Positions 19,891 through 29,053 of a stretch of DNA of 64,000 bases are shown here, piece by piece. Under the pieces are notes generated by a model that had not been told where the DNA came from, did not search any database, and was given only the letters and a program-made list of their open reading frames with translations. Source of the DNA: Dictyobacter arantiisoli (lineage in GTDB: Bacteria > Chloroflexota > Ktedonobacteria > Ktedonobacterales > Ktedonobacteraceae); contig NZ_BIXY01000027.1 of assembly GCF_008326305.1 (NCBI RefSeq), positions 1 to 64,000 on the forward strand, written 5' to 3'. Position numbers and translations under genes: made by a program. The first letter of the stretch is position 1; the number at the start of each line of letters is the position of its first letter.

Positions 19891-19986
19891 GGTGCTGCAC
19901 AGGCAGGTAACATGCACTACCTTGCCAGTGAGTGTTCTTATCAACCCTTCACCAAGCTCCAAAGCCGGGTGCGAGACAAAGCGTAT

Positions 19987-20061
19987 TTAACGCCCCATCC
20001 CTCGTTTCTGGAAGGTGTGGGAAGTTACACCGCTGCCTGTGCAGCGAATACGTTCATGCAT
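19987..20061 (-). CDS. Possible 24-aa peptide in the small transcript
   Basis: ATG 20061 follows AAAGGAGG with a 9-nt spacer, one of the best ribosome sites in the window. The product is a 24-residue basic peptide beginning MHERIRCTGSG and ending KRGMGR. Its codons overlap the 5' arm of the long closing stem, so translation would prevent that stem forming. It could be a regulatory leader peptide or a genuine small protein; neither is established. Confidence 0.4.
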   Translation of the reverse strand: MHERIRCTGSGVTSHTFQKRGMGR

Positions 20062-20088
20062 TACACACCACCTCCTTTCGTTGTCGAT

Positions 20089-20118
20089 ATTGTACCATCA
20101 GTATTTAACTGTTGTCAA
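20089..20118 (-). promoter_or_regulatory. Strong sigma-70-like promoter of the small transcript
   Basis: Minus strand: consensus TTGACA (20118-20113), 18-nt spacer, TACAAT (20094-20089). Predicted start near 20082. Confidence 0.8.
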
Positions 20119-20131
20119 GCTTTGTCTTAAA

Positions 20132-20927
20132 ACTCATTCCCGGCATTGTAGAGATTGAGGTGCGCAAATGGCTTGTAGAGAGGCCTGGGCCCCTCTACAC
20201 TCCTGTGAAGATTGTGTGAAGATGACTGTATCTGACCGGGTTTATTTCTGTAGAGAAGCAAGCATATGGTAGGGATAAGTCAGCAATAGGACTTCTTGTT
20301 CTCTGGTGGCATGGCGGAACGACTGTATGCTATACTAGTGTAAGTAACGGATAAGAGAGTAGCGTGGCGTGTGAGGATGAGAGGAGGAAGAACTTCGTCT
20401 GCTGTTACTTACGCTCAAACTCCATGCCGTCAACGTATTGCTGTTGACCAGTTGCGCGCCCTGCCATGTTGTCAGATGAGCACTGTGAGTTGTCAGGCAT
20501 ACCTGCCCTCTGACCACGCCCATCGTAGGAAGCCTTCTGGTTGGTCTGTCATTTCGTAGACGGGCCAATAGATTCATTTGGGTCTAGGCGGCAGTTTCAA
20601 TCGTGATGTGTATGGGGATAATCAATGTGCGTACCTTCGTGCACAGATTGTATCTGGCTCTGAGTAGCATTTTTCTTGTGCCAGGCCATTGGACCTATCC
20701 GACGGAAAATTCAGATGCCATCACGTTTTTCTTGACTATAGCTGAGCCTTTTCTTCTTTTTTAACAGGTTGCCGGAGATGTGGCAGTGAGGCCGCTTCTG
20801 CTACCAATGAGTCAGTCCTCGATTCTTTGATGTGTATGGCTGAACGCTATCCAGCGAATAGGATGTGCCTGGAATCTACACAATTGGTTGATGACACTAT
20901 CGAAGCGAAAGAAGGAGGAATCTATAA
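20132..20927. other. Long intergenic region without an evident gene
   Basis: About 800 nt. It contains a GC-rich hairpin (TGTAGAG...CTCTACA, about 20176-20201) and a TATACT box near 20331. A separated inverted pair, GTAAGTAAC/GTTACTTAC (about 20340 and 20402), brackets a purine-rich loop. Open frames on either strand lack ribosome sites and family features. An RNA gene is possible but I cannot name one. Confidence 0.4.
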
Positions 20928-21107
20928 ATGCAGCAATACCTTGACTTGCTCGTCGATGCCCTCCTGGATGAGGGATTCACAGTAAGCGAAGCTCAGCGGC
21001 TCATCCAACTACAGCAAGAGTATGAGGAGCGTAAGGCGACGGAAGAGACCAATTATCATCGTTTTGTACGCTGGCTGGTAGAACACGGGCGTTTTAGCGA
21101 ATGGTAG
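20928..21107 (+). CDS. Small protein of 59 aa, unknown function
   Basis: ATG 20928 is preceded by AAGGAGGAA at good spacing, and the frame encodes a compact, mainly helical acidic protein beginning MQQYLDLLVDALLDEG. It includes SEAQRLIQLQQEYEERKA and ends FVRWLVEHGRFSEW. There is no membrane segment or Cys. The strong ribosome site and helical pattern support a real gene. I do not recognise it. A hairpin at 21187-21213 may end its transcript before the next gene. Confidence 0.65.
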   Translation: MQQYLDLLVDALLDEGFTVSEAQRLIQLQQEYEERKATEETNYHRFVRWLVEHGRFSEW

Positions 21108-21186
21108 CAGTGTCTCGATTTAGAATGCAAAGCAATCTTGCGACGCTCTTCGTGGATGTTGTACAATAAAAAGAGCGGAGCAGATG

Positions 21187-21213
21187 GGACGGCGTGGCAT
21201 TGCTACGCCGTCC
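21187..21213 (+). terminator. Terminator-like hairpin
   Basis: GGACGGCGT pairs with ACGCCGTCC, followed by TTATATTT. It lies 80 nt after the 59-aa protein and 63 nt before the fusion-enzyme start. Confidence 0.6.
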
Positions 21214-21275
21214 TTATATTTCCTAGAACAGCTCGGATAACTGGGCAAGTTGTCCGGACACAAGGGGAGGCCTCT

Positions 21276-23777
21276 ATGAAAGCGGTTGTTATGGCCGGAG
21301 GGGAAGGATCGAGGCTACGACCATTGACGATTCGACGGCCAAAGCCAATGGTTCCTATCGTGGGCAAGCCTGTGATGGAGCATATACTTAACTTGTTGAA
21401 GCGCCATGGGATCACCGAGGTCGTCATTACGGTTCAGTATCTGGCGAGTAATATCGAAGATTACTTTGGCAATGGATCACAGTTAGGTATGCGTATTACC
21501 TACTCGCGTGAAGATGTGCCTCTGGGTACTGCAGGTAGCGTAAAGAATGCCGAAGATCAACTGACCGAACCCTTCCTGGTGATCAGTGGGGACGCCCTCA
21601 CTGACTATGACTTGACGGAACTGATCAAGTACCACAACGAAAAAAAATCGCTCGCCACACTTCTTCTTGCACACGTCCCCAATCCTTTGGAATATGGAGT
21701 CATCATTACCAATGAGGACGGTCATATTACCCAATTCCTGGAGAAGCCAAGCTGGGGCGAAGTGTTCAGCGATACAATCAATACTGGCATCTATGTATTA
21801 GACCCTAAAATTTTTAGTTACTTTGAAAAAGATAAGCAGTTTGATTTCAGCCAGGAATTGTTCCCCATGATGTTGAAGCAGGGAGACCCTATTTACGGCT
21901 ATGTGGTCCCTGAGGGCTACTGGTGCGATGTAGGTAACCTGAGCGAATACATGCGTGCCAATGCAGATATGTTGCAGCGCAATGTCCAGTTGGATATTCC
22001 TGCGCGCCATATTGGCAATAACATCTGGTGCGAAGAGGGTGTGGAAATCGATGAGGACGCGCAACTATATGGTCCTGTCTATCTGGGACGGGATTGTAAA
22101 GTGCGTGCCGGGGCGATTATCCATGGCCCCAGCATGATTGGTAGCTATTCCATTGTCGATGAGCGCGCCCAGGTCGATCGCAGTATTGTCTGGAATAATT
22201 CTTATATCGGGGATCGTGCGGAGCTTAGAGGAGCTATTGTTGGTTCATCCACGAACATCAAAAGTAAAGCAGTGATGTTTGAAGGCTCGGTGATCGGCGA
22301 TAATTCGATTATTCAGGATGGCGCGATAATTCAGCCAAACGTGAAAATCTGGCCGGATAAAGAAGTTGAGGCCGGTGCGGTCGTCAATACCAGTATCATC
22401 TGGGGATCGCAGGGACGCCGTAGCCTGTTTAGCCGTTATGGGGTAACGGGCCTGGTTAATGTGGATTTGACGCCTGAGTTCGCCACGAAACTGGGTGCTG
22501 TCTATGGTGGTATTCTGCCCAAGGGCGCGGTGGTCTGCTTGAACCGCGATACCCATCGTACTTCGCGGATGATTAAACGTGGTATTAACGCAGGCTTGCC
22601 CTCGGCCGGTGTGAATGTACACGATATCAATCAGGTCCCTTTGCCGGTGGCGCGCTATTACATCCGTACTACTGAGTCGGCTGGTGGTGTACATGTCAGC
22701 ATGTCCCCTGTAGATCGACGCGTCGTAGAGATTAAAATTTTTGATCAGAATGGGCTCGATATTAATAAGACGACCGAGCGTAAGATTGAGAATCTGTACT
22801 TCCGCGAGGATTTCCGCCGTGTCTATCTGGATGAGATTGGCGCGATCGATGTTTTGAGCACAACTGATGTGGTCGGCCATTACCTCGAAGGTTTCAATCG
22901 TGTGGTGGACTACGATGTGGTGCGCAAGCGCAAATTTCAACTGGTGGTTGACTATGCCCATGGCAGCACGAATGAAATGATGGCAAGGATCTTTAATGAT
23001 CTTGGCTGTGAGGTGATCGTGTTGAATTCGGGAGGGGAAGAGACCACAACGGCACGTACTCCTGATGAGCTGAATAAGGATATGCAGCGTCTGGCGACGA
23101 TTAGTTCGGCCTTGAATACCGATATGGGTATTCGCATTGATCCCAGTGGTGAGCGTATCTCTGTAGTCGATGATCGAGGCCGTATCCTGGATGGCATGAA
23201 GATTCTTTCTGTAATGACAAGTCTCTTCCTGCGCCGCCATCGCAATGGTATTGTGGCTGCTCCTGTTACGGCTCCCAGTGCCTTACAGCATATTGCCAAA
23301 CGTTATGATGGTACGATTCAATATACAAAAGTATTGCCACATGCTTTGATGACGGCAGCTGGTCGCGAGGGCGTGGTTCTGGTTGGTGATGGCAGTGGAC
23401 AGTTTGCTTTCCCAGAATTACATCCCGCCTTTGATGGCTTACTGGCGATTGCAAAACTACTTGAGCTATTGGCGAGCTTTGATATGCGTCTCTCTGAGGT
23501 GGTGGACGATCTGCCTGCTTACTATATGAGTAGCGCACGTGTCACCTGTCCGTGGGAGCATAAGGGTAAGGTAATGCGTATCTTGAGCGAGCAATATCGT
23601 GAGCGACGTTCCAAGCCCATCGATGGCATCAAAATCGATCTGGGCAAAGAATGGGTGTTGATTCTACCCGATGCGGATAGTCCATTTTTCCATATTTTTG
23701 CTGAGTCGGTTTCTAGTGAGCAGGCGCAGGCATTGGCGGAAAAATACGCACGGGTTGTGAGTGGTTTACAACAATAA
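21276..23777 (+). CDS. Sugar-1-phosphate nucleotidyltransferase / phosphomannomutase-like fusion
   Basis: An 833-aa three-part protein. Residues 1-235 are a GT-A nucleotidyltransferase ([48 protein letters not shown]), likely making GDP-mannose or a related NDP-sugar. A left-handed beta-helix of hexapeptide repeats follows (about 250-370). The C-terminal 450 residues have the phosphohexomutase fold, including [11 protein letters not shown]. The mutase phosphoserine loop (usually TASHNP) reads GGVHVSMSP, so normal phosphoglucomutase chemistry is doubtful. Such fusions are known in cyanobacteria and Chloroflexi. The start ATG 21276 follows AGGGGAGG. It probably serves cell-surface polysaccharide or glycan synthesis. 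Confidence 0.88.
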   Translation: MKAVVMAGGEGSRLRPLTIRRPKPMVPIVGKPVMEHILNLLKRHGITEVVITVQYLASNIEDYFGNGSQLGMRITYSREDVPLGTAGSVKNAEDQLTEPFLVISGDALTDYDLTELIKYHNEKKSLATLLLAHVPNPLEYGVIITNEDGHITQFLEKPSWGEVFSDTINTGIYVLDPKIFSYFEKDKQFDFSQELFPMMLKQGDPIYGYVVPEGYWCDVGNLSEYMRANADMLQRNVQLDIPARHIGNNIWCEEGVEIDEDAQLYGPVYLGRDCKVRAGAIIHGPSMIGSYSIVDERAQVDRSIVWNNSYIGDRAELRGAIVGSSTNIKSKAVMFEGSVIGDNSIIQDGAIIQPNVKIWPDKEVEAGAVVNTSIIWGSQGRRSLFSRYGVTGLVNVDLTPEFATKLGAVYGGILPKGAVVCLNRDTHRTSRMIKRGINAGLPSAGVNVHDINQVPLPVARYYIRTTESAGGVHVSMSPVDRRVVEIKIFDQNGLDINKTTERKIENLYFREDFRRVYLDEIGAIDVLSTTDVVGHYLEGFNRVVDYDVVRKRKFQLVVDYAHGSTNEMMARIFNDLGCEVIVLNSGGEETTTARTPDELNKDMQRLATISSALNTDMGIRIDPSGERISVVDDRGRILDGMKILSVMTSLFLRRHRNGIVAAPVTAPSALQHIAKRYDGTIQYTKVLPHALMTAAGREGVVLVGDGSGQFAFPELHPAFDGLLAIAKLLELLASFDMRLSEVVDDLPAYYMSSARVTCPWEHKGKVMRILSEQYRERRSKPIDGIKIDLGKEWVLILPDADSPFFHIFAESVSSEQAQALAEKYARVVSGLQQ

Positions 23778-23802
23778 TCCAGATTGGATCGTGCTAGTAC
23801 GA

Positions 23803-23844
23803 TAGAAAAGGACAGGTCGGATCAATCCGACCTGTCCTTTTCTA
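23803..23844. terminator. Bidirectional terminator between convergent genes
   Basis: Perfect 20-bp arms (TAGAAAAGGACAGGTCGGAT and its complement) separated by two bases, with A and T tracts at the ends. It can serve both the fusion gene and the convergent epimerase-like gene. Confidence 0.85.
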
Positions 23845-23893
23845 TGTTCAAATTGTGCGTTCAAATACAGACAGCTTTGTCTGCAACGAAGCG

Positions 23894-24904
23894 TCAGGCA
23901 TGTGTTAAGGATACCCGCGCAGGAATGGTAATTTCCTCTGGTTGTGGAGTTTGGACAATGCGTGGGAGCGTATTCTGACGCGGTAGCAGGCGCAACGTCG
24001 CCTGCCGAATCCCTTCTGGGAGGGAGGTCTGGGGTTGCCAATCCAGCGCCTGTCGTGCCCGCGTATTGTCAAGGATAATTGAAGAGAGCGCCAGATGCGA
24101 ACCGAGCAGATGGAGCGGTTCAAGATGGCTGTCTTGCATGCTGGCTGCCAGATGATAGAGTTGGTTAAGCGAACTCCCCTGACCACTACTGATATGGAAG
24201 GTACGATTCTCGCTACGTGGCAACCGTTTCAAAATCTGTAGATTGGCTTCGATGACGTCGTCAATAAAGATATGATCGCGTATTTCGGCGCCATTTCCAT
24301 GTATGATGGGTTGTTGCATCTGATGTAACATTTGAATGCAATGGCTGAGGGGATGGTGCATCGACTGAAGCTCTGTTTCTCCATAGATATCAGCATAGCG
24401 CAGAATCGTATGTTTGATGCCATATTGCTGGGTATAATAGCGAATATACCATTCACCCGCAACTTTACTGATAGCCTGTGCGCTTCTCGGATGAAGAGGC
24501 ATGTCTTCGATGAGTGGCAATTGTTGGGCATCGACCTGTCCATAAAGATTATTTCCGCCTGAGGCAAAGATAAATCTTTTCACTGAGGCGTTGACACAGC
24601 TATCCAAAACATTGATCAGTCCTCTCACGTGGACATCGGCGTCCGCCAGGGTATGGGCTCCCGTTCCTGTTTCGTGTCGTTGAGTTGCATGGTGGCTAAC
24701 CACATCTGGACGTTCACGGTGCAGGATATCCTGAAGTTTGTGGTCACGTATATCAACGCTATAGAAGCGCGCACGTGGGTCAACGGCTTGCCGCGAACCG
24801 CTACTCAGGTTGTCTAAGACAAAGACATCATGTCCTGCATCCAGATATGCTTTTGTTAGATGGCTTCCAACGAAACCCGCTCCACCTATGATAGCTATTT
24901 TCAT
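23894..24904 (-). CDS. NAD-dependent epimerase/dehydratase-like protein, catalytic Tyr replaced
   Basis: A 336-aa extended short-chain dehydrogenase. The Rossmann motif GGAGFVGSH (7-15), the DNLSSG loop and the C-terminal DNTRARQALDWQPQTSL are typical of UDP-glucose 4-epimerase relatives. The catalytic Tyr-x-x-x-Lys reads Q-A-I-S-K (Gln143, Lys147), and the usual SSxxVYG segment reads ASGGNNLYG. A normal hydride-transfer mechanism is therefore unlikely without compensation. It may bind a nucleotide sugar or have a changed reaction. ATG 24904 follows GGAGAGG. It is convergent with the nucleotidyltransferase fusion, suggesting a shared theme in surface sugars. Confidence 0.82.
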   Translation of the reverse strand: MKIAIIGGAGFVGSHLTKAYLDAGHDVFVLDNLSSGSRQAVDPRARFYSVDIRDHKLQDILHRERPDVVSHHATQRHETGTGAHTLADADVHVRGLINVLDSCVNASVKRFIFASGGNNLYGQVDAQQLPLIEDMPLHPRSAQAISKVAGEWYIRYYTQQYGIKHTILRYADIYGETELQSMHHPLSHCIQMLHQMQQPIIHGNGAEIRDHIFIDDVIEANLQILKRLPRSENRTFHISSGQGSSLNQLYHLAASMQDSHLEPLHLLGSHLALSSIILDNTRARQALDWQPQTSLPEGIRQATLRLLPRQNTLPRIVQTPQPEEITIPARVSLTHA

Positions 24905-25235
24905 ACTGGGCCTCTCCATGTATTTTCTATTGTTTTGTGTTTATGCTGTATGATAAGTGTGCTGCGTTTGAACGCGGGTGAGTGGTTTTTGAGGTAGTAA
25001 TCGTGTTGAAAGTGCCAATCAAAGAGAAAGGATTTCTCTCACGAGTGTCTCTCCTTTTTAGTGTATGCAGGTTTCCTATTGATAAGTGTACATATATATT
25101 TATTTTATTAAACATGTTTAGAATGAGATAGAAGAGCATCCCCATGCTGAGGTAGCCCTACCGGGATGGCAGGGCCTACTGACTTTGTCATACAGGTGGC
25201 TTTGTCCTTGCTAGCTATTTCTCTCTATTTTCTGC
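24905..25235. other. Intergenic region
   Basis: About 330 nt. It contains a GTAGCCCT...AGGGCCTAC hairpin (about 25151-25178), probably a terminator for the HTH gene, then a very AT-rich stretch (25075-25130). No gene is supported. Confidence 0.45.
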
Positions 25236-25496
25236 TCAGGCAACCGGAAGAGCACCTTCCAGCAGGACATCAAGCGTGGTGCGCTTGATGCGATAGGCCT
25301 GGCGCTTACCGCGATGTGGCAACGTAATGGCCTCCAATGCCCCGCTTTTGATCCAACGGCGGACTGTCGTATCGTCAACCCGTAAGCGGCGTGCCACCTC
25401 ATGGACAGTCAGAAGGTCGCCTCCTTTGCCCTGCTCTGGCGACTGTTTTCCTGCCTCGGATGAATCAGCTGCTAATGTAGCGTTCCTCTGTGACAT
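25236..25496 (-). CDS. Small excisionase-type helix-turn-helix protein
   Basis: An 86-aa protein. Residues about 28-78 form a MerR-like winged helix of the HTH_17/excisionase group: LLTVHEVARRLRVDDTTVRRW, then KSGALEAITLPHRGKRQAYRI. It should bind DNA and could be a regulator or a recombination directionality factor. No integrase, attachment site or phage gene is nearby, so a solitary chromosomal regulator is more likely. ATG 25496 follows AGAGGGGAAA. Confidence 0.82.
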   Translation of the reverse strand: MSQRNATLAADSSEAGKQSPEQGKGGDLLTVHEVARRLRVDDTTVRRWIKSGALEAITLPHRGKRQAYRIKRTTLDVLLEGALPVA

Positions 25497-25874
25497 AATT
25501 TCCCCTCTGGTAACAATTATTCATGTAGACATGACCTCAGTACATCCTGAAGTCGTATCGTTATGTGAAAAGCTGTGAACTTGACTATACTATACATCTC
25601 GACCCAAACATATTAAAATACAGCAAGAGCAAGTGCCACCCGCCAAAACAACAGCTGACATAGGTGGTATAACCCGGAGGTGGTAAGCAAGGCTTCTTAA
25701 GCAGGATTGCACAGGAGACGAGCCCTTTGCCGGATTTTGGGGTGCCCAAGAGGAAGAGAGATGTATGAGGTACCGCACATCAGGTCCAACAAATGTGGGA
25801 AAGAGTGGAGGCGGCTACCTGGTTTCTTATGGGGCCTGGAATGAGATAGAGAGATGGTGGTTTAAAAAAATAGC
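25497..25874. other. Intergenic region before polA
   Basis: About 380 nt with several purine-rich runs and weak hairpins. A CACAGGAGACGAGCC run recalls part of a cobalamin-riboswitch box, but the rest of that class is missing. No gene is supported. Confidence 0.4.
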
Positions 25875-28800
25875 ATGATAAAAGAGATGAAACGAAAAAA
25901 GCTTGTTTTGATTGATGGACATGCCGTGATCCATCGCGCCTTCCATGCCGTACCGGAGAATCTTTCAACCAGTGCTGGCGAACCTGTGAATGCGACCTTT
26001 GGTTTTACGTCGATGCTGATGAAGGCACTGCTGGAAGAGAGGCCTGATTATATCGCTGTGACCTTCGATTTGCCGAAGCCGACCTTTCGCCATTTAGAGT
26101 ATACACCCTATAAGGCGCATCGTCCGACCTTGCCTGATAATATGAAACCGCAATTTGCGCGTATTCGCGAGGTCGTGAGCTCCTTTGGCATTCAGATTTA
26201 TGAGAAGGAGGGCTTTGAGGCGGATGATGTGTTGGGAACTCTCTCTGTTCAGGCGACGCAACAGGGTGTCAATACGATTATCTATACAGGAGATATGGAT
26301 ACCCTGCAACTGGTCAATGATCAGGTGATGGTGAAGGTGGCGAAGCGCGGGATCTCTGAGGTGGTTGAGTATGATGAATCCGAGGTCCAGGCTCGTTATG
26401 GCTTTGAGCCGTGCAAGTTGCCCGACTTCAAAGGTTTGATTGGCGATAAATCGGACAATATTCCGGGCGTACCGGGGATTGGTGAGAAGACTGCTGGTCG
26501 CTTGCTGAATGACTATGGGGATCTAGAAGGGGTTCTGGCGCATGTCGAGAGTCTGAAGCCGAAAGAACAGAAATTGCTTTCTACCTATGCGGATCAGGCT
26601 CGCCAGAGTAAACATCTCGCGACCATTGTGTTGGATGCTCCCGTTGCATTGGATCTGGAAGCATGCCGTATGAAGCATGTGGATGGAGAAGAGGTGATTA
26701 CGTTGTTCCGCCAGCTTGAGTTCCGTACGCTGGTTGAACGAGCACTCTCTCTTTTCCGCCAGCTGGGAATTCCTATCTCCGAAAATGTGCTTCCTTCCTC
26801 CGTTGCTTCGGCGACTTCCTCTGATCTGACAGATGAGACCAGCTTTGCTCCTGGAGAAGATCCACTCTACGCTGCTCCGTTGGGTGTTGTGCCGATTCTT
26901 GAGCCGCCCCTGCCGCCCGGCGAGGAGACGGTGGTATCTCAGAATGTGCTTGATCCTTTGTCTATTCTTTCTCCTCACGCGGAACGTATCGAGACAGCAA
27001 CAGGATCAGATAGGGATAATGAGCAGATCGCTGTGACGCGGGCCGTGAAAGAGGAACCGGCGCAGTTGAGCCTGTTTGAGGTCGAGGTGCCGCATGTTGA
27101 GGTGGTGCATAGCCTGCATCTACCAGGCCAGCAGTCTTCCCTGTTTGCCGATCCTGATCTGAGCAAGCAAACCAGTACCATGATTGTGGATAGTGAAGAG
27201 GGGTTGCGTGTTCTGCTGAAGAGTCTGACTGATGCCGGACGCTTTGCGGTGGATACTGAGACGTCATCTGAAGAGCCCCGGCATGCTGAGCTGGTCGGGA
27301 TTTCGTTCTCGATGGCCCCCGGTGAGGCGTATTATGTGCCTGTGGGACATAAGCAGACACTTGATGGACAGCCGCCCGCCGCTCAGCTTCCCTGTGCGTA
27401 TGTAATCGAGAAGCTGAAGCTGGTGCTGGAAGACGAAAACATCTTAAAATATATGCATAATGCCAAGTATGATCTGGCAATCTTCTTGCGCTATGGCATT
27501 GATGTGCAGGGATTGGCTTTTGATACGATGTTAGGAGCCTATCTGGCGGAACCGGGACGGCGTGGTGTGGGCTTAAAGGATCAGGCTTTCCAGCGCTTGG
27601 GCATCTTGATGACTCCGATTAGCGATCTAATCGGTTCGGGAAGTAAGGCAATCAGTATGGCCCAGGTACCGATCCGTCGGGCCGCAGACTATGCGGGTGC
27701 GGATGCCGACATGACCTTGCGTTTGGTTGAGCCAATTCAGGCTGAAGTACAGAAGCATGGCTTGATGGATATGTATCAGCGCATCGAGTTGCCGTTGATC
27801 AATGTCCTGATGCAGATGGAACTCTATGGTGTGGCTCTGGATGAACAGTTCCTCCATCAGTTTGGCGTGGCCCTGGATGAACAACTCCATGCCATGGAGG
27901 AGGCGATTTACGCTGCGGTCGGCCATCATTTCAATATCAATTCAACCAGGCAGTTGGCTGATGTGTTGTTTGTGGAATTGAAGCTACCGACCGGTAAGAA
28001 GACGAAGACAGGTTTTTCTGTGAATGCGGATGTCATCGAAGGGTTGCGCGGCAAGCATGAGGTGGTGGATTATCTGCTGGAATATCGCCAGATGAACAAG
28101 CTGAAGTCAACCTATATCGATGGCTTGCTGACGTTGATGGATCGTCAGACTGGTAGAGTCTATACTTCGTTTAATCAGACAATTGCGTCCAGTGGACGCC
28201 TCTCGTCGAGTAATCCTAATCTTCAGAATATTCCAGTTCGTACCGAGCTGGGCCGTCAGATCCGTCGTGCCTTTATTGCTGATCCCAGTTATGTCTTTCT
28301 TACGGCTGACTATTCACAATTCGAGCTGCGCATTCTGGCCCATATTACCCACGAGCCACGTCTGGTGGAGGCTTTTACGCAGGGTGAGGATATTCATACC
28401 ATTACCGCCTCAACCCTCTTCAACGTTCCGGTGGCGGAGGTGACAAAGGATCAGCGGCGTCTGGCAAAAACTGTCGTCTATGCGGTACTCTATGGGCAGT
28501 CGGCCTATGGTCTGGCGAATGTGACGGGTATGACGAATGCCGAGTCGGCCGAGTTTATTAAGCGCTATCATGAGACCTTTCCCAGCGTGAAGGTATACGT
28601 GGATGCGACCTTGCAGCAGGCGCGCACCCAGGGCTTTGTGAACACACTCTATGGTCGCAAGCGCTTCTTTCCAGATATGCATGCTCTATCCCATACCGAG
28701 CGCCAGGCATTAGAGCGTGAGGCCATCAATATGCCAATCCAGGGCACCAATGCGGATTTGATCAAGATTGCGATGATTCGTATGCAGCATGTGCTGAAGT

Positions 28801-28991
28801 CGCAGCATTTGAAGACACGCATGATTCTTCAGGTGCATGATGAACTGGCGTTTGAGGTGCCGGTTGAAGAAATTGAGCGCGTCAAAAAATTGATCAAAGC
28901 CACAATGGAGGGCGTTGCGGAACTGGCTGTGCCCATCAAAGTTGATATGAAGATGGGCAAAAATTGGTATGAAGCAGAACCTATGGTGTAA
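25875..28991 (+). CDS. polA: DNA polymerase I
   Basis: A 1038-aa replication/repair polymerase removing primers and filling gaps. Residues 1-290 are the 5'-3' flap exonuclease (IDGHAVIHRAFHA, GFEADDVLGTL, GDKSDNIPGVPGIG). A long acidic, proline-rich linker (about 300-430) follows. The 3'-5' exonuclease keeps its acidic residues: DTE at about 460-462, HNAKYDLAIFL and YAGADADMT, so proofreading looks intact. The polymerase has motif A DYSQFELRILAH, the O-helix near RRLAKTVVYAVLYGQSAYG and motif C QVHDELAFEVP. The linker explains the extra length over the E. coli enzyme (928 aa). Start is ATG 25875 or an ATG four codons later; neither has a strong SD. Confidence 0.96.
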   Translation: MIKEMKRKKLVLIDGHAVIHRAFHAVPENLSTSAGEPVNATFGFTSMLMKALLEERPDYIAVTFDLPKPTFRHLEYTPYKAHRPTLPDNMKPQFARIREVVSSFGIQIYEKEGFEADDVLGTLSVQATQQGVNTIIYTGDMDTLQLVNDQVMVKVAKRGISEVVEYDESEVQARYGFEPCKLPDFKGLIGDKSDNIPGVPGIGEKTAGRLLNDYGDLEGVLAHVESLKPKEQKLLSTYADQARQSKHLATIVLDAPVALDLEACRMKHVDGEEVITLFRQLEFRTLVERALSLFRQLGIPISENVLPSSVASATSSDLTDETSFAPGEDPLYAAPLGVVPILEPPLPPGEETVVSQNVLDPLSILSPHAERIETATGSDRDNEQIAVTRAVKEEPAQLSLFEVEVPHVEVVHSLHLPGQQSSLFADPDLSKQTSTMIVDSEEGLRVLLKSLTDAGRFAVDTETSSEEPRHAELVGISFSMAPGEAYYVPVGHKQTLDGQPPAAQLPCAYVIEKLKLVLEDENILKYMHNAKYDLAIFLRYGIDVQGLAFDTMLGAYLAEPGRRGVGLKDQAFQRLGILMTPISDLIGSGSKAISMAQVPIRRAADYAGADADMTLRLVEPIQAEVQKHGLMDMYQRIELPLINVLMQMELYGVALDEQFLHQFGVALDEQLHAMEEAIYAAVGHHFNINSTRQLADVLFVELKLPTGKKTKTGFSVNADVIEGLRGKHEVVDYLLEYRQMNKLKSTYIDGLLTLMDRQTGRVYTSFNQTIASSGRLSSSNPNLQNIPVRTELGRQIRRAFIADPSYVFLTADYSQFELRILAHITHEPRLVEAFTQGEDIHTITASTLFNVPVAEVTKDQRRLAKTVVYAVLYGQSAYGLANVTGMTNAESAEFIKRYHETFPSVKVYVDATLQQARTQGFVNTLYGRKRFFPDMHALSHTERQALEREAINMPIQGTNADLIKIAMIRMQHVLKSQHLKTRMILQVHDELAFEVPVEEIERVKKLIKATMEGVAELAVPIKVDMKMGKNWYEAEPMV

Positions 28992-29053
28992 CATAGAGGG
29001 AAGCAACAGTTTCACAACTGCCTGCTTTACTTTCACCATTGAGGAGTCTATTC

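Larger units (their letters stand above)
19841..20082 (-). ncRNA. Unidentified structured short transcript upstream of birA
   Basis: A transcription unit of about 240 nt is bounded by a strong promoter (20089-20118) and a clear terminator. Within it CUGCACAGGCAG (20044-20033) pairs perfectly with CUGCCUGUGCAG (19906-19895), extendable to 13 bp. The closed region holds several smaller hairpins (GGUGU/ACACC, GCGU/ACGC, CACC/GGUG, CACU/AGUG), so it resembles a multi-branched junction. The 5' strand of the closing stem can instead form a local hairpin, CGCUGC-ACAG-GCAGCG, so two structures compete. A well-placed SD and ATG give a 24-codon ORF (20061-19987). I compared it by eye with SRP, 6S, tmRNA, RNase P and common riboswitches and found no match. 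Confidence 0.6.

Noticed and set aside
20132-20927. RNase P RNA or tmRNA in the long gap before the 59-aa gene
   Set aside because: The conserved cores of these RNAs were not found by eye on either strand.
25236-25496. Excisionase of an integrated element
   Set aside because: No integrase, attachment duplication or phage genes nearby; HTH_17 proteins are often stand-alone regulators.
25600-25740. Cobalamin riboswitch suggested by CACAGGAGACGAGCC
   Set aside because: The other conserved segments of the class are absent, and the downstream gene is polA, not a B12-related gene.
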